The notes under the pieces are model-generated. The model saw only the letters and a program-made list of their open reading frames with translations. It was not told the DNA's origin and did not search any database. Below are positions 55,482 to 63,790 of a stretch of 64,000 bases of DNA, piece after piece (positions within the stretch are counted from its first letter, which is position 1; the number at the start of each line of letters is the position of its first letter). This DNA is from Vibrio sp. 16. GTDB lineage: Bacteria; Pseudomonadota; Gammaproteobacteria; Enterobacterales; Vibrionaceae. The DNA lies in the NCBI RefSeq assembly GCF_963681195.1, contig NZ_OY808997.1, positions 124,001-188,000 on the forward strand, given 5' to 3'. The translations under genes and the position numbers were made by a program.

Positions 55482-56459
55482 ATGAAATCTGAACATGGCC
55501 AATGCAGCTATCGAAACCCTGATGGCTGGTGCTGCGATCAACCGAGTGGAGAGTCCGGGCTTTGTTACTGGCACGATCCCGATATAGATAAAAGCAACGA
55601 TGACGTAAAAAATAAGGTTGAGCAATGGGCCGCAGCGGGTAAACCTCTCGACGGATTTCAGTTGGCAAAAACAAACTTGGTTGACATCGATTTGGTCAAC
55701 CGAGGGTGCAAAACAGGCTTTTCTTGTCGGGATGCGGATTTTTACCGTGCCGATTTATCTGATGCTCACTTTTTTGGCTTAGATCTACGTGGTTCTTCGT
55801 TGATGAAGTCAAAAATGCTTGGCGCAAATCTACATTGTGCCAAGTTAGACAACTGCAACTTGCTTGGGGCAGAGCTTGGGCGAGCTAAGTTAGAAAACGT
55901 AGAGTGGGGCAAGCGGCTTAAACAAGAAGTGCAGGCTAAACAAGCGTTGAAGCGGCGAGACTCCTCAATGGCGGCTTCACTCTATCAAGAAGCGGAAGAG
56001 GTGTGCCGTAACATCCGTAAGCAATGCGAGAAGCAGGGATTATTTGAAACTGCAGGCGATTTCTTTAAACGAGAGATGCGCTTTCGGCGTTACCAAATGC
56101 CGAGACTGAGCATGAAGCGCTGGATATCCAAATCAGTCGACATGTTCTGTGGATACGGTGAGGATCCGCTTAGGGTCGTCCTGTTCTCTATCTTCTTAAT
56201 TTTTGTCTGTGCGATGGCGTACTTCTTTTTAGATACCACAGGGGCACACCCCATCTATGAAGGCGTAACTGGATGGCAGTTTTATCTGCTTGAGTTCTTT
56301 AACTCGCTTTACTTTAGTGTGGTGACATTCACAACCTTGGGTTACGGCGACATATCCCCAGTGGGAGTCGCTAGGTTTATAGCGGCGTTTGAGGCCTTTT
56401 TAGGCAGCTTTACCATGGCGCTGTTTGTGGTGGTCTTCGTGAAGAAAATGACCCGTTAA
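55482..56459 (+). CDS. Pentapeptide-repeat / two-helix potassium channel fusion
   Basis: This 325-residue protein has three parts. Residues 1-35 are cysteine-rich (Cys8, Cys17, Cys18, Cys28 and His31), probably a small metal-binding module. Residues of about 58-141 are pentapeptide repeats (AKTNLVDIDL, RADLSDAHFF, GANLHCAKLD, GAELGRAKLE). A charged helical stretch (145-215) leads to two membrane helices with a pore loop. The K+ filter TTLGYGD is at 284-290. An Ion_trans_2-type channel is therefore clear. The soluble part could be a cytoplasmic sensor, by inference. It is not obviously linked to its neighbours. Confidence 0.88.
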   Translation: MKSEHGQCSYRNPDGWCCDQPSGESGLCYWHDPDIDKSNDDVKNKVEQWAAAGKPLDGFQLAKTNLVDIDLVNRGCKTGFSCRDADFYRADLSDAHFFGLDLRGSSLMKSKMLGANLHCAKLDNCNLLGAELGRAKLENVEWGKRLKQEVQAKQALKRRDSSMAASLYQEAEEVCRNIRKQCEKQGLFETAGDFFKREMRFRRYQMPRLSMKRWISKSVDMFCGYGEDPLRVVLFSIFLIFVCAMAYFFLDTTGAHPIYEGVTGWQFYLLEFFNSLYFSVVTFTTLGYGDISPVGVARFIAAFEAFLGSFTMALFVVVFVKKMTR

Positions 56460-56608
56460 AGAGTTGAGAATGTATTGGATAATCAGGCTCTGGTCGGAGT
56501 TGGTGGAACAAGCATTAAGCAAAAAAGGGCGAGTGGTGTAACATTAGGCTCAGACCGAAACTACTTGGCGACAATTCGGTTCAAACACTGAATACAATCA
56601 GTTCGTTT

Positions 56609-56640
56609 AAAGGGGAGGAGATCTCTTCCCCTTTAGTAGT
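56609..56640 (+). terminator. Hairpin between the channel gene and the TonB2 operon
   Basis: AAAGGGGA (56609-56616) pairs with TCCCCTTT (56627-56634), and the inner GAGATCTC extends it. AGTAGTTTTT follows. It is 150 nt after the channel gene and 32 nt before the next ATG, so it may be a terminator or a leader hairpin. Confidence 0.55.
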
Positions 56641-56665
56641 TTTTAGAAATCAAAATGTAGCTTGT

Positions 56666-57433
56666 ATGAATCTAATTAAACCCAGTATCGCTTTGTTGAT
56701 CTCATCGACTTTGATTCCCGCCTACGCGGATGCTCTTAGTGATGCGCAAGCGGTTCAGAGTAAAACCAATCAAGCCTCAGCCGTGAGCCAGAAACGCATC
56801 GACGCAAGTGCTGAAAAGGCATTGACGCTCGAAGCAGAAATTGAACTGTTGCAAGAAGAAGTCAGCAACTTAACGATCTATCGCAACCACCTTTCTAGTT
56901 TGGTCAACAGCCAAAATGAAGAGGTGGCGAGTCTCAATGAGCAAATCGAGCAAATTGCGCAAACTCGACAGGGTGTGGTGCCATTGATGTATCACATGAT
57001 TGATGGCCTCAAGCGCATCGTGGCCAATGACAAACCTATTCGAAAAACACAACGTGAAGAACGCATAGCCAAGCTAGAGGCAATGATGACGCGTGCTGAT
57101 GTCGCTGACGCGGAAAAATTTCGTCGTATTTTAGAGGCGTACCAAATTGAGATGGACTACGGCACGAAGATGGGCGTCTACCAAGGCAAGATTGCATTGG
57201 ATGGTGATGACCAAATAGAAGCCGATATTTTTTACTTAGGGCGGATATCACTTGTAGCGCGCAGTTTGTCAGGCGAACGCTTCTGGAGTTGGTCACAGCC
57301 GCAACAATCATGGCAAGCGGTTGGCAGTGAGCAAAAAGCGGTACTAGATAAAGCGTTTGCCGTCGCGAACAAGCAGATTGCCCCGAGCATGCTGACTCTG
57401 CCTGTCTCCCTGAATGTTAGGGAGGGAAATTAG
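56666..57433 (+). CDS. DUF3450 periplasmic coiled-coil protein of the TonB2 cluster
   Basis: This 255-residue protein has a signal peptide (cleavage near AYADA, about 22) and a long coiled coil (about 35-100: LEAEIELLQEEVSNL, SQNEEVASLNEQIEQI). The C-terminal part is strand-rich (RISLVARSLSGERFWSW). It matches DUF3450, which occurs before TtpC in Vibrio TonB2 clusters (V. cholerae VC1548). A role in the energy-coupling complex is inferred from context. No good ribosome site precedes ATG 56666. The next gene starts 2 nt after the stop. Confidence 0.88.
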   Translation: MNLIKPSIALLISSTLIPAYADALSDAQAVQSKTNQASAVSQKRIDASAEKALTLEAEIELLQEEVSNLTIYRNHLSSLVNSQNEEVASLNEQIEQIAQTRQGVVPLMYHMIDGLKRIVANDKPIRKTQREERIAKLEAMMTRADVADAEKFRRILEAYQIEMDYGTKMGVYQGKIALDGDDQIEADIFYLGRISLVARSLSGERFWSWSQPQQSWQAVGSEQKAVLDKAFAVANKQIAPSMLTLPVSLNVREGN

Positions 57434-57435
57434 TG

Positions 57436-58800
57436 ATGAAAAAATGGCTATCGGTTGCGTTGATTTCTACTGCGGCTCTTTTCCCTCATTTCACTGTGGC
57501 GAGTGATGCGTTACTGGACAAAGCGCAACAAGAAAATCGTCAGCAGCAGTCGCACAATGTGACTCGTGAAGCGGGGTTTAAGAAAACTCAGCAAGAATTA
57601 CAAGCCTTGAAGAACCAGCTTGTTGCCGAGCGTGCAGCGTTGCAAGCAGAAGCCGATTCTTTGAGTGTGACCTTCAGCGATAACGAATCGCAGCTTTCCC
57701 AGCTTGAAGAGAAACTTCGCCTAGAAACTGGCAGCTTAGGTGAGCTTTTTGGCGTCGTGCGTCAAAATGCCAAAGAGCTGCAGTCAGAGCTTAAGTTCTC
57801 TGTCACAGGGGTTGATGCCAACTCATTTCAACAAAACATCGATGATATCGTTGCTGCGAAATCATTGCCGACATTGCCTCAATTACGCGCAATGTGGCGC
57901 AGTATGGAAGAGCAAATTAAAGCCAGTGGTGAAATCGCCAATGTGCAATTTGCTTTGCTAGATGGTGAGGGCCGCGAACAAACTGCTAACGGTGTTCGTC
58001 TTGGGGCTATGGCGCTATTGAATGATGCGGGCTACGTGAAGTGGAATGGTCAGCGCGGCGATGCCGTGAGTTATCTACGCCAGCCAGAAAATGGTCCCAC
58101 GGCAAGCAGCCTGAGCTCAGGTGACATTGACTCACTGGTGGTTGACCCATCCAGAGGCATTTTGCTAGAGCAATTGGCAAACTCTCCAACCATGACCGAA
58201 CGACTGAATGCTGGTGGTGTCGTGGGTAAAATTATCCTTGGTTTGCTCGCCATTGGTTTGATTATCGCGCTGGTCCGTGGTGTCTCATTGTTCATCGCAC
58301 GGCAAAAGATTGTTAAGCAATTAAAGAGTCCAAGTCAGCCAAGTGACAATCCACTGGGGCGCATTCTTTCGGTATACCAAAAAGACAAACATCGCAGTGT
58401 TGAAGCGCTGGAGCTGCGTTTATTAGAAGTGGTGGTTGATGAGCAAACTCACCTTGAGAAAGGCTTGTCGATGCTGAAGTTACTTGCCGCCCTTGCCCCT
58501 ATGTTGGGTCTGCTTGGTACGGTAACGGGGATGATTGAAACTTTCCAAGTGATCACTCAGTTTGGCAATAGCGATCCAAAAGTTATGGCGGGCGGGATCT
58601 CGATGGCACTTGTCACGACGGTTCTGGGTCTTGTGGCGGCAATGCCGTTGCTTCTGGCGCACAACCTACTGAGTTCTCAATCTGAGAACATTCGCCATAT
58701 TCTAGAAAAACAGGGGATTGGCCTTGTGGCAGAGCAAGCGGAACGCGATACGCTAACAGGTGGTAATGTGTCGCATACGGTCGCGGAGAGCGCAGCATAA
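57436..58800 (+). CDS. ttpC: TtpC, MotA/TolQ/ExbB-like TonB2-associated protein
   Basis: This 454-residue protein has a signal peptide (ends near HFTVAS), a periplasmic coiled coil (about 30-110), and a C-terminal ExbB/TolQ-like domain. The latter has helices at about 260-282, 348-375 and 395-420 with KLLAALAPMLGLLGTVTGMI and GISMALVTTVLGLVAAMPLL. TtpC was identified in Vibrio as a fourth essential protein of the TonB2 system. It would bridge ExbB2-ExbD2-TonB2 in the periplasm. ATG 57436 is preferred over GTG 57433. Its stop overlaps exbB2 by one base. Confidence 0.93.
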   Translation: MKKWLSVALISTAALFPHFTVASDALLDKAQQENRQQQSHNVTREAGFKKTQQELQALKNQLVAERAALQAEADSLSVTFSDNESQLSQLEEKLRLETGSLGELFGVVRQNAKELQSELKFSVTGVDANSFQQNIDDIVAAKSLPTLPQLRAMWRSMEEQIKASGEIANVQFALLDGEGREQTANGVRLGAMALLNDAGYVKWNGQRGDAVSYLRQPENGPTASSLSSGDIDSLVVDPSRGILLEQLANSPTMTERLNAGGVVGKIILGLLAIGLIIALVRGVSLFIARQKIVKQLKSPSQPSDNPLGRILSVYQKDKHRSVEALELRLLEVVVDEQTHLEKGLSMLKLLAALAPMLGLLGTVTGMIETFQVITQFGNSDPKVMAGGISMALVTTVLGLVAAMPLLLAHNLLSSQSENIRHILEKQGIGLVAEQAERDTLTGGNVSHTVAESAA

Positions 58801-59354
58801 TGGAGCCGATCCTACTCAACACATTGGGTTTGATCAGCGAAGATTGGGCCTCAACCTTAGTGCGTTTTATGCACCAAGGCGGCCCTGTTTTATGGTGGTT
58901 GGCGGCGGTTGTGACACTATGCTGGCTGCTGGTTATGGAGCGCATTCTCTACCTTGTGGTGACTTTCCCTAAAGTGAAGAATCGGCTTTGTGAGCAGTGG
59001 TCTGCAAGAGCGGAACACCACTCTTGGTACGCGCATCAAATCCGTAACGGATGGATTGCAAAGGCGCAAATTGAACTGCGCCAAAACCTATCAACCATCA
59101 AAGTGCTGGTCGCGATTTGCCCAATGCTCGGTTTGTTGGGTACTGTCACCGGCATGATCGCGGTCTTTGACGTAATGGCGACACAAGGCAGCAGCAATCC
59201 TAAATTAATGGCTTCCGGCATTTCACTGGCAACATTGCCCACAATGGCAGGTATGGTTGCCGCACTTGCTGGTATGTTTGCTCACGCTCGTTTAAGCAAA
59301 GTGTGTCAGCGCAAAGCCCTCCAGTTAGAACAATCTTTAAGGAGTCAGAAGTGA
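58800..59354 (+). CDS. exbB2: ExbB2 proton-channel subunit of the TonB2 system
   Basis: This 184-residue MotA/TolQ/ExbB protein has three membrane helices (about 29-50, 100-122, 138-160). The conserved motif VAICPMLGLLGTVTGMIAVF and GISLATLPTMAGMVAALAGM are visible. It forms the proton-driven motor with ExbD2. It overlaps ttpC by one base (TAATG) and exbD2 by four (GTGA), so the cluster is tightly coupled. Confidence 0.95.
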   Translation: MEPILLNTLGLISEDWASTLVRFMHQGGPVLWWLAAVVTLCWLLVMERILYLVVTFPKVKNRLCEQWSARAEHHSWYAHQIRNGWIAKAQIELRQNLSTIKVLVAICPMLGLLGTVTGMIAVFDVMATQGSSNPKLMASGISLATLPTMAGMVAALAGMFAHARLSKVCQRKALQLEQSLRSQK

Positions 59355-59755
59355 GACTCGGACGTAGAGACCGCCGTCAAGAGGAAGCGCAAATCGACTT
59401 AACCTCAATGCTCGATATCGTGTTCATCATGCTTATCTTCTTCATTGTGACGAGTTCATTTGTGCGTGAGTCAGGCGTAGAGGTGAACCGCCCACAAGCG
59501 TCGAATGTGGTGAGCCAGAAAGACGCAGGGATCTTTATTGCCATTAACGCCGCGAACGATGTGTTTATTGATAAACGTATGGTTGATATTGAACGTGTTG
59601 AAGCCACTATCGAGCATCTATTACTTGATCAACCTGAGGCGTCACTGGTGATTCAAGCGGACCAACATGCTTACAATGGCACGGTGGTGAAAGTGATGGA
59701 TGCAGCAAAAGGCGCTGGCGTTAAACGCATTGCATTGGCGGCGGAGAAGCCTTAA
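59351..59755 (+). CDS. exbD2: ExbD2 subunit of the TonB2 system
   Basis: This 134-residue protein has one N-terminal membrane helix (MLDIVFIMLIFFIVTSSF) with the conserved aspartate in IDLTSMLDIVF that carries protons. The periplasmic part contains VIQADQHAYNGTVVKVMDAA. GTG 59351 is chosen because AAGGAG lies 7 nt upstream; the longer frame from 59303 runs back through exbB2. It overlaps tonB2 by one base. Confidence 0.95.
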   Translation: MRLGRRDRRQEEAQIDLTSMLDIVFIMLIFFIVTSSFVRESGVEVNRPQASNVVSQKDAGIFIAINAANDVFIDKRMVDIERVEATIEHLLLDQPEASLVIQADQHAYNGTVVKVMDAAKGAGVKRIALAAEKP

Positions 59756-60375
59756 TGGCAAGACTCTTCCTTGCGTTGCCTCTATCAGTGCTGATTTCGC
59801 TGAGCTTGTTTAGCTTGATGGCCTGGATGGTGGATAAAAGTCATCAAGGGGCACCTCAGGCTTCTGAAGCCGTGCGGTTTGATATGGTGATGTTAGAAAA
59901 CGATGCGGATGTGCAACGTCGCCAACGCTCAGTGCCAGAGCAGCCAAAGCCGCCTTCGTCTCCCGAACCGATGAGCCTCGCGCAAATGGATATGCAGATT
60001 AAGCCGATGAGTCCTGTGACACCCATCAGTGGTTTGGGACTTAACACTACCCTTGACGCCATTGCCATCAGCGCTCCAAATCTAACAGGGACGGTGGGAA
60101 ACCAGCGTGCTCTGCCTTTGTATCGTGTAGAACCTCGTTACCCAAGCAAAGCATTGAAAAGGCGAGTGGAAGGGTATGTGATCATGCAGTTCACGATTGA
60201 TGCTGCTGGGCGCCCTAAAGACATTCAGGTGATTGAAGCAAAGCCAAAGCGTGTGTTTGAGAAAGAAGCGGTTAACGCCTTGAAAAAATGGAAGTATCAG
60301 CCAAAAGTTGAAGAGGGCATATCGGTTGAGCAGTTTGGGCAAACCGCAAAAGTGGAGTTCAAATTAGCCAAATGA
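59755..60375 (+). CDS. tonB2: TonB2 energy transducer
   Basis: This 206-residue TonB has an N-terminal membrane anchor (about 4-22), a short proline-rich spacer (PEQPKPPSSPEP) and a C-terminal TonB domain. The latter shows YRVEPRYPSKALKRRVEGYV and KEAVNALKKWKYQPKV. The length equals V. cholerae TonB2 (206), and the spacer is shorter than in TonB1. It transmits proton motive force to outer-membrane siderophore and heme receptors. It overlaps the TPR gene by four bases (ATGA). I see no convincing Fur box upstream of the operon. Confidence 0.94.
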   Translation: MARLFLALPLSVLISLSLFSLMAWMVDKSHQGAPQASEAVRFDMVMLENDADVQRRQRSVPEQPKPPSSPEPMSLAQMDMQIKPMSPVTPISGLGLNTTLDAIAISAPNLTGTVGNQRALPLYRVEPRYPSKALKRRVEGYVIMQFTIDAAGRPKDIQVIEAKPKRVFEKEAVNALKKWKYQPKVEEGISVEQFGQTAKVEFKLAK

Positions 60376-61544
60376 TGAAAACGCTCTTAATCGGGGTGCT
60401 GCTGAGTATGAGCACCTTCGCTACCCTCGCCAATGAGCTCAGTGAATATACCGCGGTGCGTGTTCAACGTGCGCATAACTTGGCTCAAGAAGGCAAGCTA
60501 CAAGACGCCATCTCAGCACTGGAAGCACTGGAAACGTCTCGTGATTACGATCGGGCATTCATCGCTCGTATGCTGGGGATACTTTATTGGCAGAGCGAGC
60601 AAGTAAGTTCGGCGATAAAACAGCTTGATACAGCGGTCACAAGTGGGCTCTTAAATGACGATCAAGCTTGGCAAACGCGTAAGATGCTGGCGGATTTATT
60701 GCTTAATGAACAGCGATTTTCACAAGCGTTGCCTCATTACTATGAGCTAAGCCAGTCGGTGCCTGATAACCAGAAAGCGCATGAAGTGTGGCTACGTATC
60801 GTTCAGTCTCATTACCGGTTGAGTCAATGGCGAGAGGTGCTCTCTTCGATGGCACGTTATGAGCAATTTGGCTTACCCGATGCGTTGCCGCCATTGTCGA
60901 TTAAACTCTCCGCAGAACATGAGCTTAAGCAATGGGCGTCTGCCATAGGGACGATTAAGCGTTTAATTGTCATTGAACCTGAGCGTATGGAATGGTGGCG
61001 ACAGCTTGTCGCTTTGTACCTGCGGATTAATGACAGTAAACGGGCTTTGGATACGCTCGCCTTAGCCAAACTGCAAGGTGCGGCGTTCACTCAAGATGAT
61101 GTTAAGTTGCTGGCTCAGTTGTACGGCCAAAGGGGAATTCCAGAACGTGCTGCCAAGGTGCTAGGTGAGCTAAAAGACCTAAATTCAGATGGTAAGCTTA
61201 AAGCGCAACAAGCGACGTTTTGGCAAATGGCAAAGGAGTGGGATAAGTCGATTGAAAGCTGGCGAGTCGCCGCCAAAATCGATCGTCAGTACTATTGGAA
61301 CTTGTCTCAGTTATTGGTTCAGGAAGGTCATTATGAGCAAACATTGGTCGCGCTAAATAAGGTGTCTGGACGAAAGGCCGAAGTTGCGCTGATGAAAGCC
61401 CGAGCCTACTACAAGTTGCAACGCTTTGAGGATGCACTGGTAAGTGCAAAACGAGCCAATGCGATTGAGCCTTCAGCTCAAGCTGAGAGTTGGGTGAAAT
61501 ATCTAACCCAACTGCGTAAAACAAAAGCGCGCCAAAGTGGCTAA
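60372..61544 (+). CDS. TPR-repeat protein of the TonB2 cluster
   Basis: This 390-residue protein has a signal peptide (ends near ATLANE) and repeated helical pairs through to the C-terminus. TPR-like units include AHNLAQEGKLQDAISALEAL, YQLAWQTRK-like helices at 95-125 and AYYKLQRFEDALVSAKRANA. It is the last gene of the cluster and corresponds in position to V. cholerae VC1543. Its function in the TonB2 system is unknown. It starts at ATG 60372 or the adjacent ATG 60375. Confidence 0.88.
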   Translation: MMKTLLIGVLLSMSTFATLANELSEYTAVRVQRAHNLAQEGKLQDAISALEALETSRDYDRAFIARMLGILYWQSEQVSSAIKQLDTAVTSGLLNDDQAWQTRKMLADLLLNEQRFSQALPHYYELSQSVPDNQKAHEVWLRIVQSHYRLSQWREVLSSMARYEQFGLPDALPPLSIKLSAEHELKQWASAIGTIKRLIVIEPERMEWWRQLVALYLRINDSKRALDTLALAKLQGAAFTQDDVKLLAQLYGQRGIPERAAKVLGELKDLNSDGKLKAQQATFWQMAKEWDKSIESWRVAAKIDRQYYWNLSQLLVQEGHYEQTLVALNKVSGRKAEVALMKARAYYKLQRFEDALVSAKRANAIEPSAQAESWVKYLTQLRKTKARQSG

Positions 61545-61562
61545 TAGAGTGTTGTCGAGCGG

Positions 61563-61595
61563 AAAACAAAAAAGGCTACCCGAGGTAGCCTTTGT
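61563..61595. terminator. Bidirectional terminator between TonB2 operon and DUF3581 gene
   Basis: AAAGGCTACC (61571-61580) pairs with GGTAGCCTTT (61584-61593) across CGA. The minus strand has TTTTTTGTTTT after the stem, so it mainly ends the DUF3581 gene. Confidence 0.88.
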
Positions 61596-61598
61596 CGA

Positions 61599-62336
61599 TT
61601 ATGCCGCGTTAGCAAATTGCGCTAGGAAGGCATCTTTACGAGCGTTAAAACGTTCGACCAAATCATCTACAGAGGCTTGGTCGTAAGGTTTTAGACCACT
61701 TGCCACCATACGCTTGATGCCTTTGCCAACCACTTCGCCATCTTCTTTAAAGGCAAAGTTCAACGTCACCACACCACGCTTGCCATCCACGTCGAAGGTC
61801 GCGCCAGTAAAGTCGACTTCAGGGTGAGTCAAATCTAAGCGGTCAAACTCCACTTCCATGCTTTCATAGATAACCAAAGGACGCTGGCAATTGATCATCG
61901 CCTGTTGCTCTTCCATCAGCGGTACCATGATGTGCGGGAAGTTCATACCAGAAAACTGCACGTAGCTTGTTACGACGTGTTCGATGAACTCTGGGTTGCG
62001 GTTTACTTCACCTTCATGAGACATGTGTAGGTATTCTTTACCGTTGGCATCGACAACTGCACTCTCTTTTTCGCATTTATTATCCACTGATAACGCGACG
62101 CCATCATTCACCATTCCTGAGAAATCAAAACGCATTTTCTGGCTGATGCCTTCTTTGCTAAGCAAAACGGCAAAGAGGAGATCGCCAGGTACACAGAAGC
62201 GTTTGCTGTCTTCGTCATGGATTGGGTTGAAATCACCCGCCACTTTCTTAGCGAAATGGCTCGCTTGTTGACGAGTAAACTGAAATTGGTCGCTATTTTG
62301 CGAAAAATACGGTGTCAGAAACATAGTTGAATTCAT
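61599..62336 (-). CDS. DUF3581 protein with hot-dog-like motif
   Basis: This 245-residue cytosolic protein matches the DUF3581 family of marine gammaproteobacteria. The N-terminal QASHFAKKVAGDFNPIHDED resembles the (R)-hydratase/MaoC motif that holds the catalytic Asp and His. The C-terminal half has TGATFDVDGKRGVVTLNF and AFKEDGEVVGKGIKRMV, like a second hot-dog strand set. An acyl-CoA-related activity is possible, but the family has no known function. It starts at ATG 62336 (a second ATG is at 62324); neither has a clear ribosome site. Confidence 0.8.
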   Translation of the reverse strand: MNSTMFLTPYFSQNSDQFQFTRQQASHFAKKVAGDFNPIHDEDSKRFCVPGDLLFAVLLSKEGISQKMRFDFSGMVNDGVALSVDNKCEKESAVVDANGKEYLHMSHEGEVNRNPEFIEHVVTSYVQFSGMNFPHIMVPLMEEQQAMINCQRPLVIYESMEVEFDRLDLTHPEVDFTGATFDVDGKRGVVTLNFAFKEDGEVVGKGIKRMVASGLKPYDQASVDDLVERFNARKDAFLAQFANAA

Positions 62337-62428
62337 GTGGCTATAACTGGAGCGAAGTATACATGAAGGCAGTCAATCAAATGGTCTATCCAGATGAGAA
62401 GCTGCAGTGAATATTGAAAATAATATTT

Positions 62429-62447
62429 TTGTGCGATATTTGCACAA
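62429..62447. promoter_or_regulatory. Palindrome upstream of the protease homologue
   Basis: TTGTGC (62429-62434) and GCACAA (62442-62447) flank a 7-nt AT-rich centre. The spacing is one base too long for a CRP site. It lies between two divergent genes and may be an operator. Confidence 0.35.
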
Positions 62448-62521
62448 CTGGTCAATACTAAGATAAGTGATTAGTTTAGTAACAGTGTCATTCTAACGTT
62501 AAGTTTGGACAAGGAGGTGAC

Positions 62522-63769
62522 ATGTCACGACTTCACCTAATCTGGGTGGCTTTCTCTCTTTGGCCGCTTTCTGTTTATGCGATAGTTTCAGGTAATGCCG
62601 TAAGCCAAATTGAGTACACAAGTGATTACAGTCATGTGGTATCAGTGGGAGCGAGTGTTAAGGCTGAAGACCACTTTTGTGGTGGTACCATCATCGCTCC
62701 GCAATGGGTATTGACTGCGGCGCACTGTTTAGTTGCATCAAGCTCTAGCCAAGAAGACTCGGAAGAGAACCCAGAGAACATAACGCAATACGATGTTGCG
62801 AAACCAATAGAGTTGTCGGTGACAGCAGGTGTGGCTGATTTGAGTGATACCGCCATTGGCAATTTGTATCGCGTTACGCATGTTGTCATACACCCAGATT
62901 ATTATCCGACTGTCAGCGCAACCACAACAGCTTATCAAAATGATATTGCGCTACTTTATGTTGAGCGCACTTTCTCTGGTACCCCAATCTCTTTAGTTGA
63001 TTCGACAAGATATAGTGAATTGCTCGCGCTAGAACCTCTATGGGATCCTGCTAACCCGCAGCCTAATGTGAAAGTAGCAGGTTGGGGAGATGGTGACACC
63101 TCGGAGCCGGATCCCGCTTTTGGTGGTAGTGATACCATATTGGATGAAGTCGACGTTGCTTTTAACCCTATCGCCGATTGTTATGCTCGTCTAGAGAGCG
63201 GACGTGATACGCCCAGATACATTGCGTCGACAACCGATCCTACCAAGCTATGCACGATGTCGACATTGGTCGTGACAAATGACCAAGATGAAGCGTATGG
63301 AAACGGAGCCTGTGAGGGTGATCCTGGCGGCCCTTTGACCTTTGTTGCTGCTGACTCTAACACTTACCAAGTTGGCATTATTAGCGCTAGCCCTGTGAGC
63401 AACACGATATGCAGTTCTGCGACTATTCCAGCTTGGCACACCAATCTCAATCACTATCTGACTTGGATATCGACATACACAAGTGCGCCAACACCACCCA
63501 CTCAAACTGTCATCAAGCCGACATTTTTAACCTCAACCACGACTCCTGCTCCCGGCGATACCCCCGATGAAGAGGCAGAAGAAGGCAGCACCACACCTGA
63601 AACCTCGCCCAACTGTTCGGGCAGTGCCAATATCGGCGTGGGCAGTGGGACGGCGCAGCTTGGTTGCGATTCGGGCTCAAGCAGTGGTGGCAGCAACGGG
63701 TGGTTAACCATGATTGGGCTGGGCTTGATGTTTTACCGTCGTTATCGGCTCCCAGCACGCGAGAGCTAA
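62522..63769 (+). CDS. Trypsin-fold secreted protein with GlyGly-CTERM, catalytic Ser replaced
   Basis: This 415-residue S1-family protein has a 20-residue signal peptide ending SVYA directly before IVSG, the usual mature N-terminus of trypsins. His68 is in VLTAAHC and Asp141 in QNDIALL. The serine site reads GDPGGPL, with Pro268 (CCT at 63323-63325) in place of Ser. The S1 pocket position is Gly, not Asp. Disulfide cysteines are kept. The C-terminus has a low-complexity linker and a GlyGly-CTERM tail (GGSNGWLTMIGLGLMF then RR), a rhombosortase/type II secretion signal. It is probably catalytically inactive. AAGGAGGTGA precedes the ATG. Confidence 0.9.
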   Translation: MSRLHLIWVAFSLWPLSVYAIVSGNAVSQIEYTSDYSHVVSVGASVKAEDHFCGGTIIAPQWVLTAAHCLVASSSSQEDSEENPENITQYDVAKPIELSVTAGVADLSDTAIGNLYRVTHVVIHPDYYPTVSATTTAYQNDIALLYVERTFSGTPISLVDSTRYSELLALEPLWDPANPQPNVKVAGWGDGDTSEPDPAFGGSDTILDEVDVAFNPIADCYARLESGRDTPRYIASTTDPTKLCTMSTLVVTNDQDEAYGNGACEGDPGGPLTFVAADSNTYQVGIISASPVSNTICSSATIPAWHTNLNHYLTWISTYTSAPTPPTQTVIKPTFLTSTTTPAPGDTPDEEAEEGSTTPETSPNCSGSANIGVGSGTAQLGCDSGSSSGGSNGWLTMIGLGLMFYRRYRLPARES

Positions 63770-63790
63770 GGTTTGTGAAAACTGAGCAAA

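Noticed and set aside
56460..56665. Fur box for the TonB2 operon
   Set aside because: GAGAATGTATTGGATAATC near 56464 has only weak similarity to the 19-bp Fur consensus.
62429..62447. CRP site candidate (TTGTGC...GCACAA)
   Set aside because: The gap between TGTG and CACA is 9 nt instead of 8, and the inner bases do not match; kept only as an unassigned palindrome.
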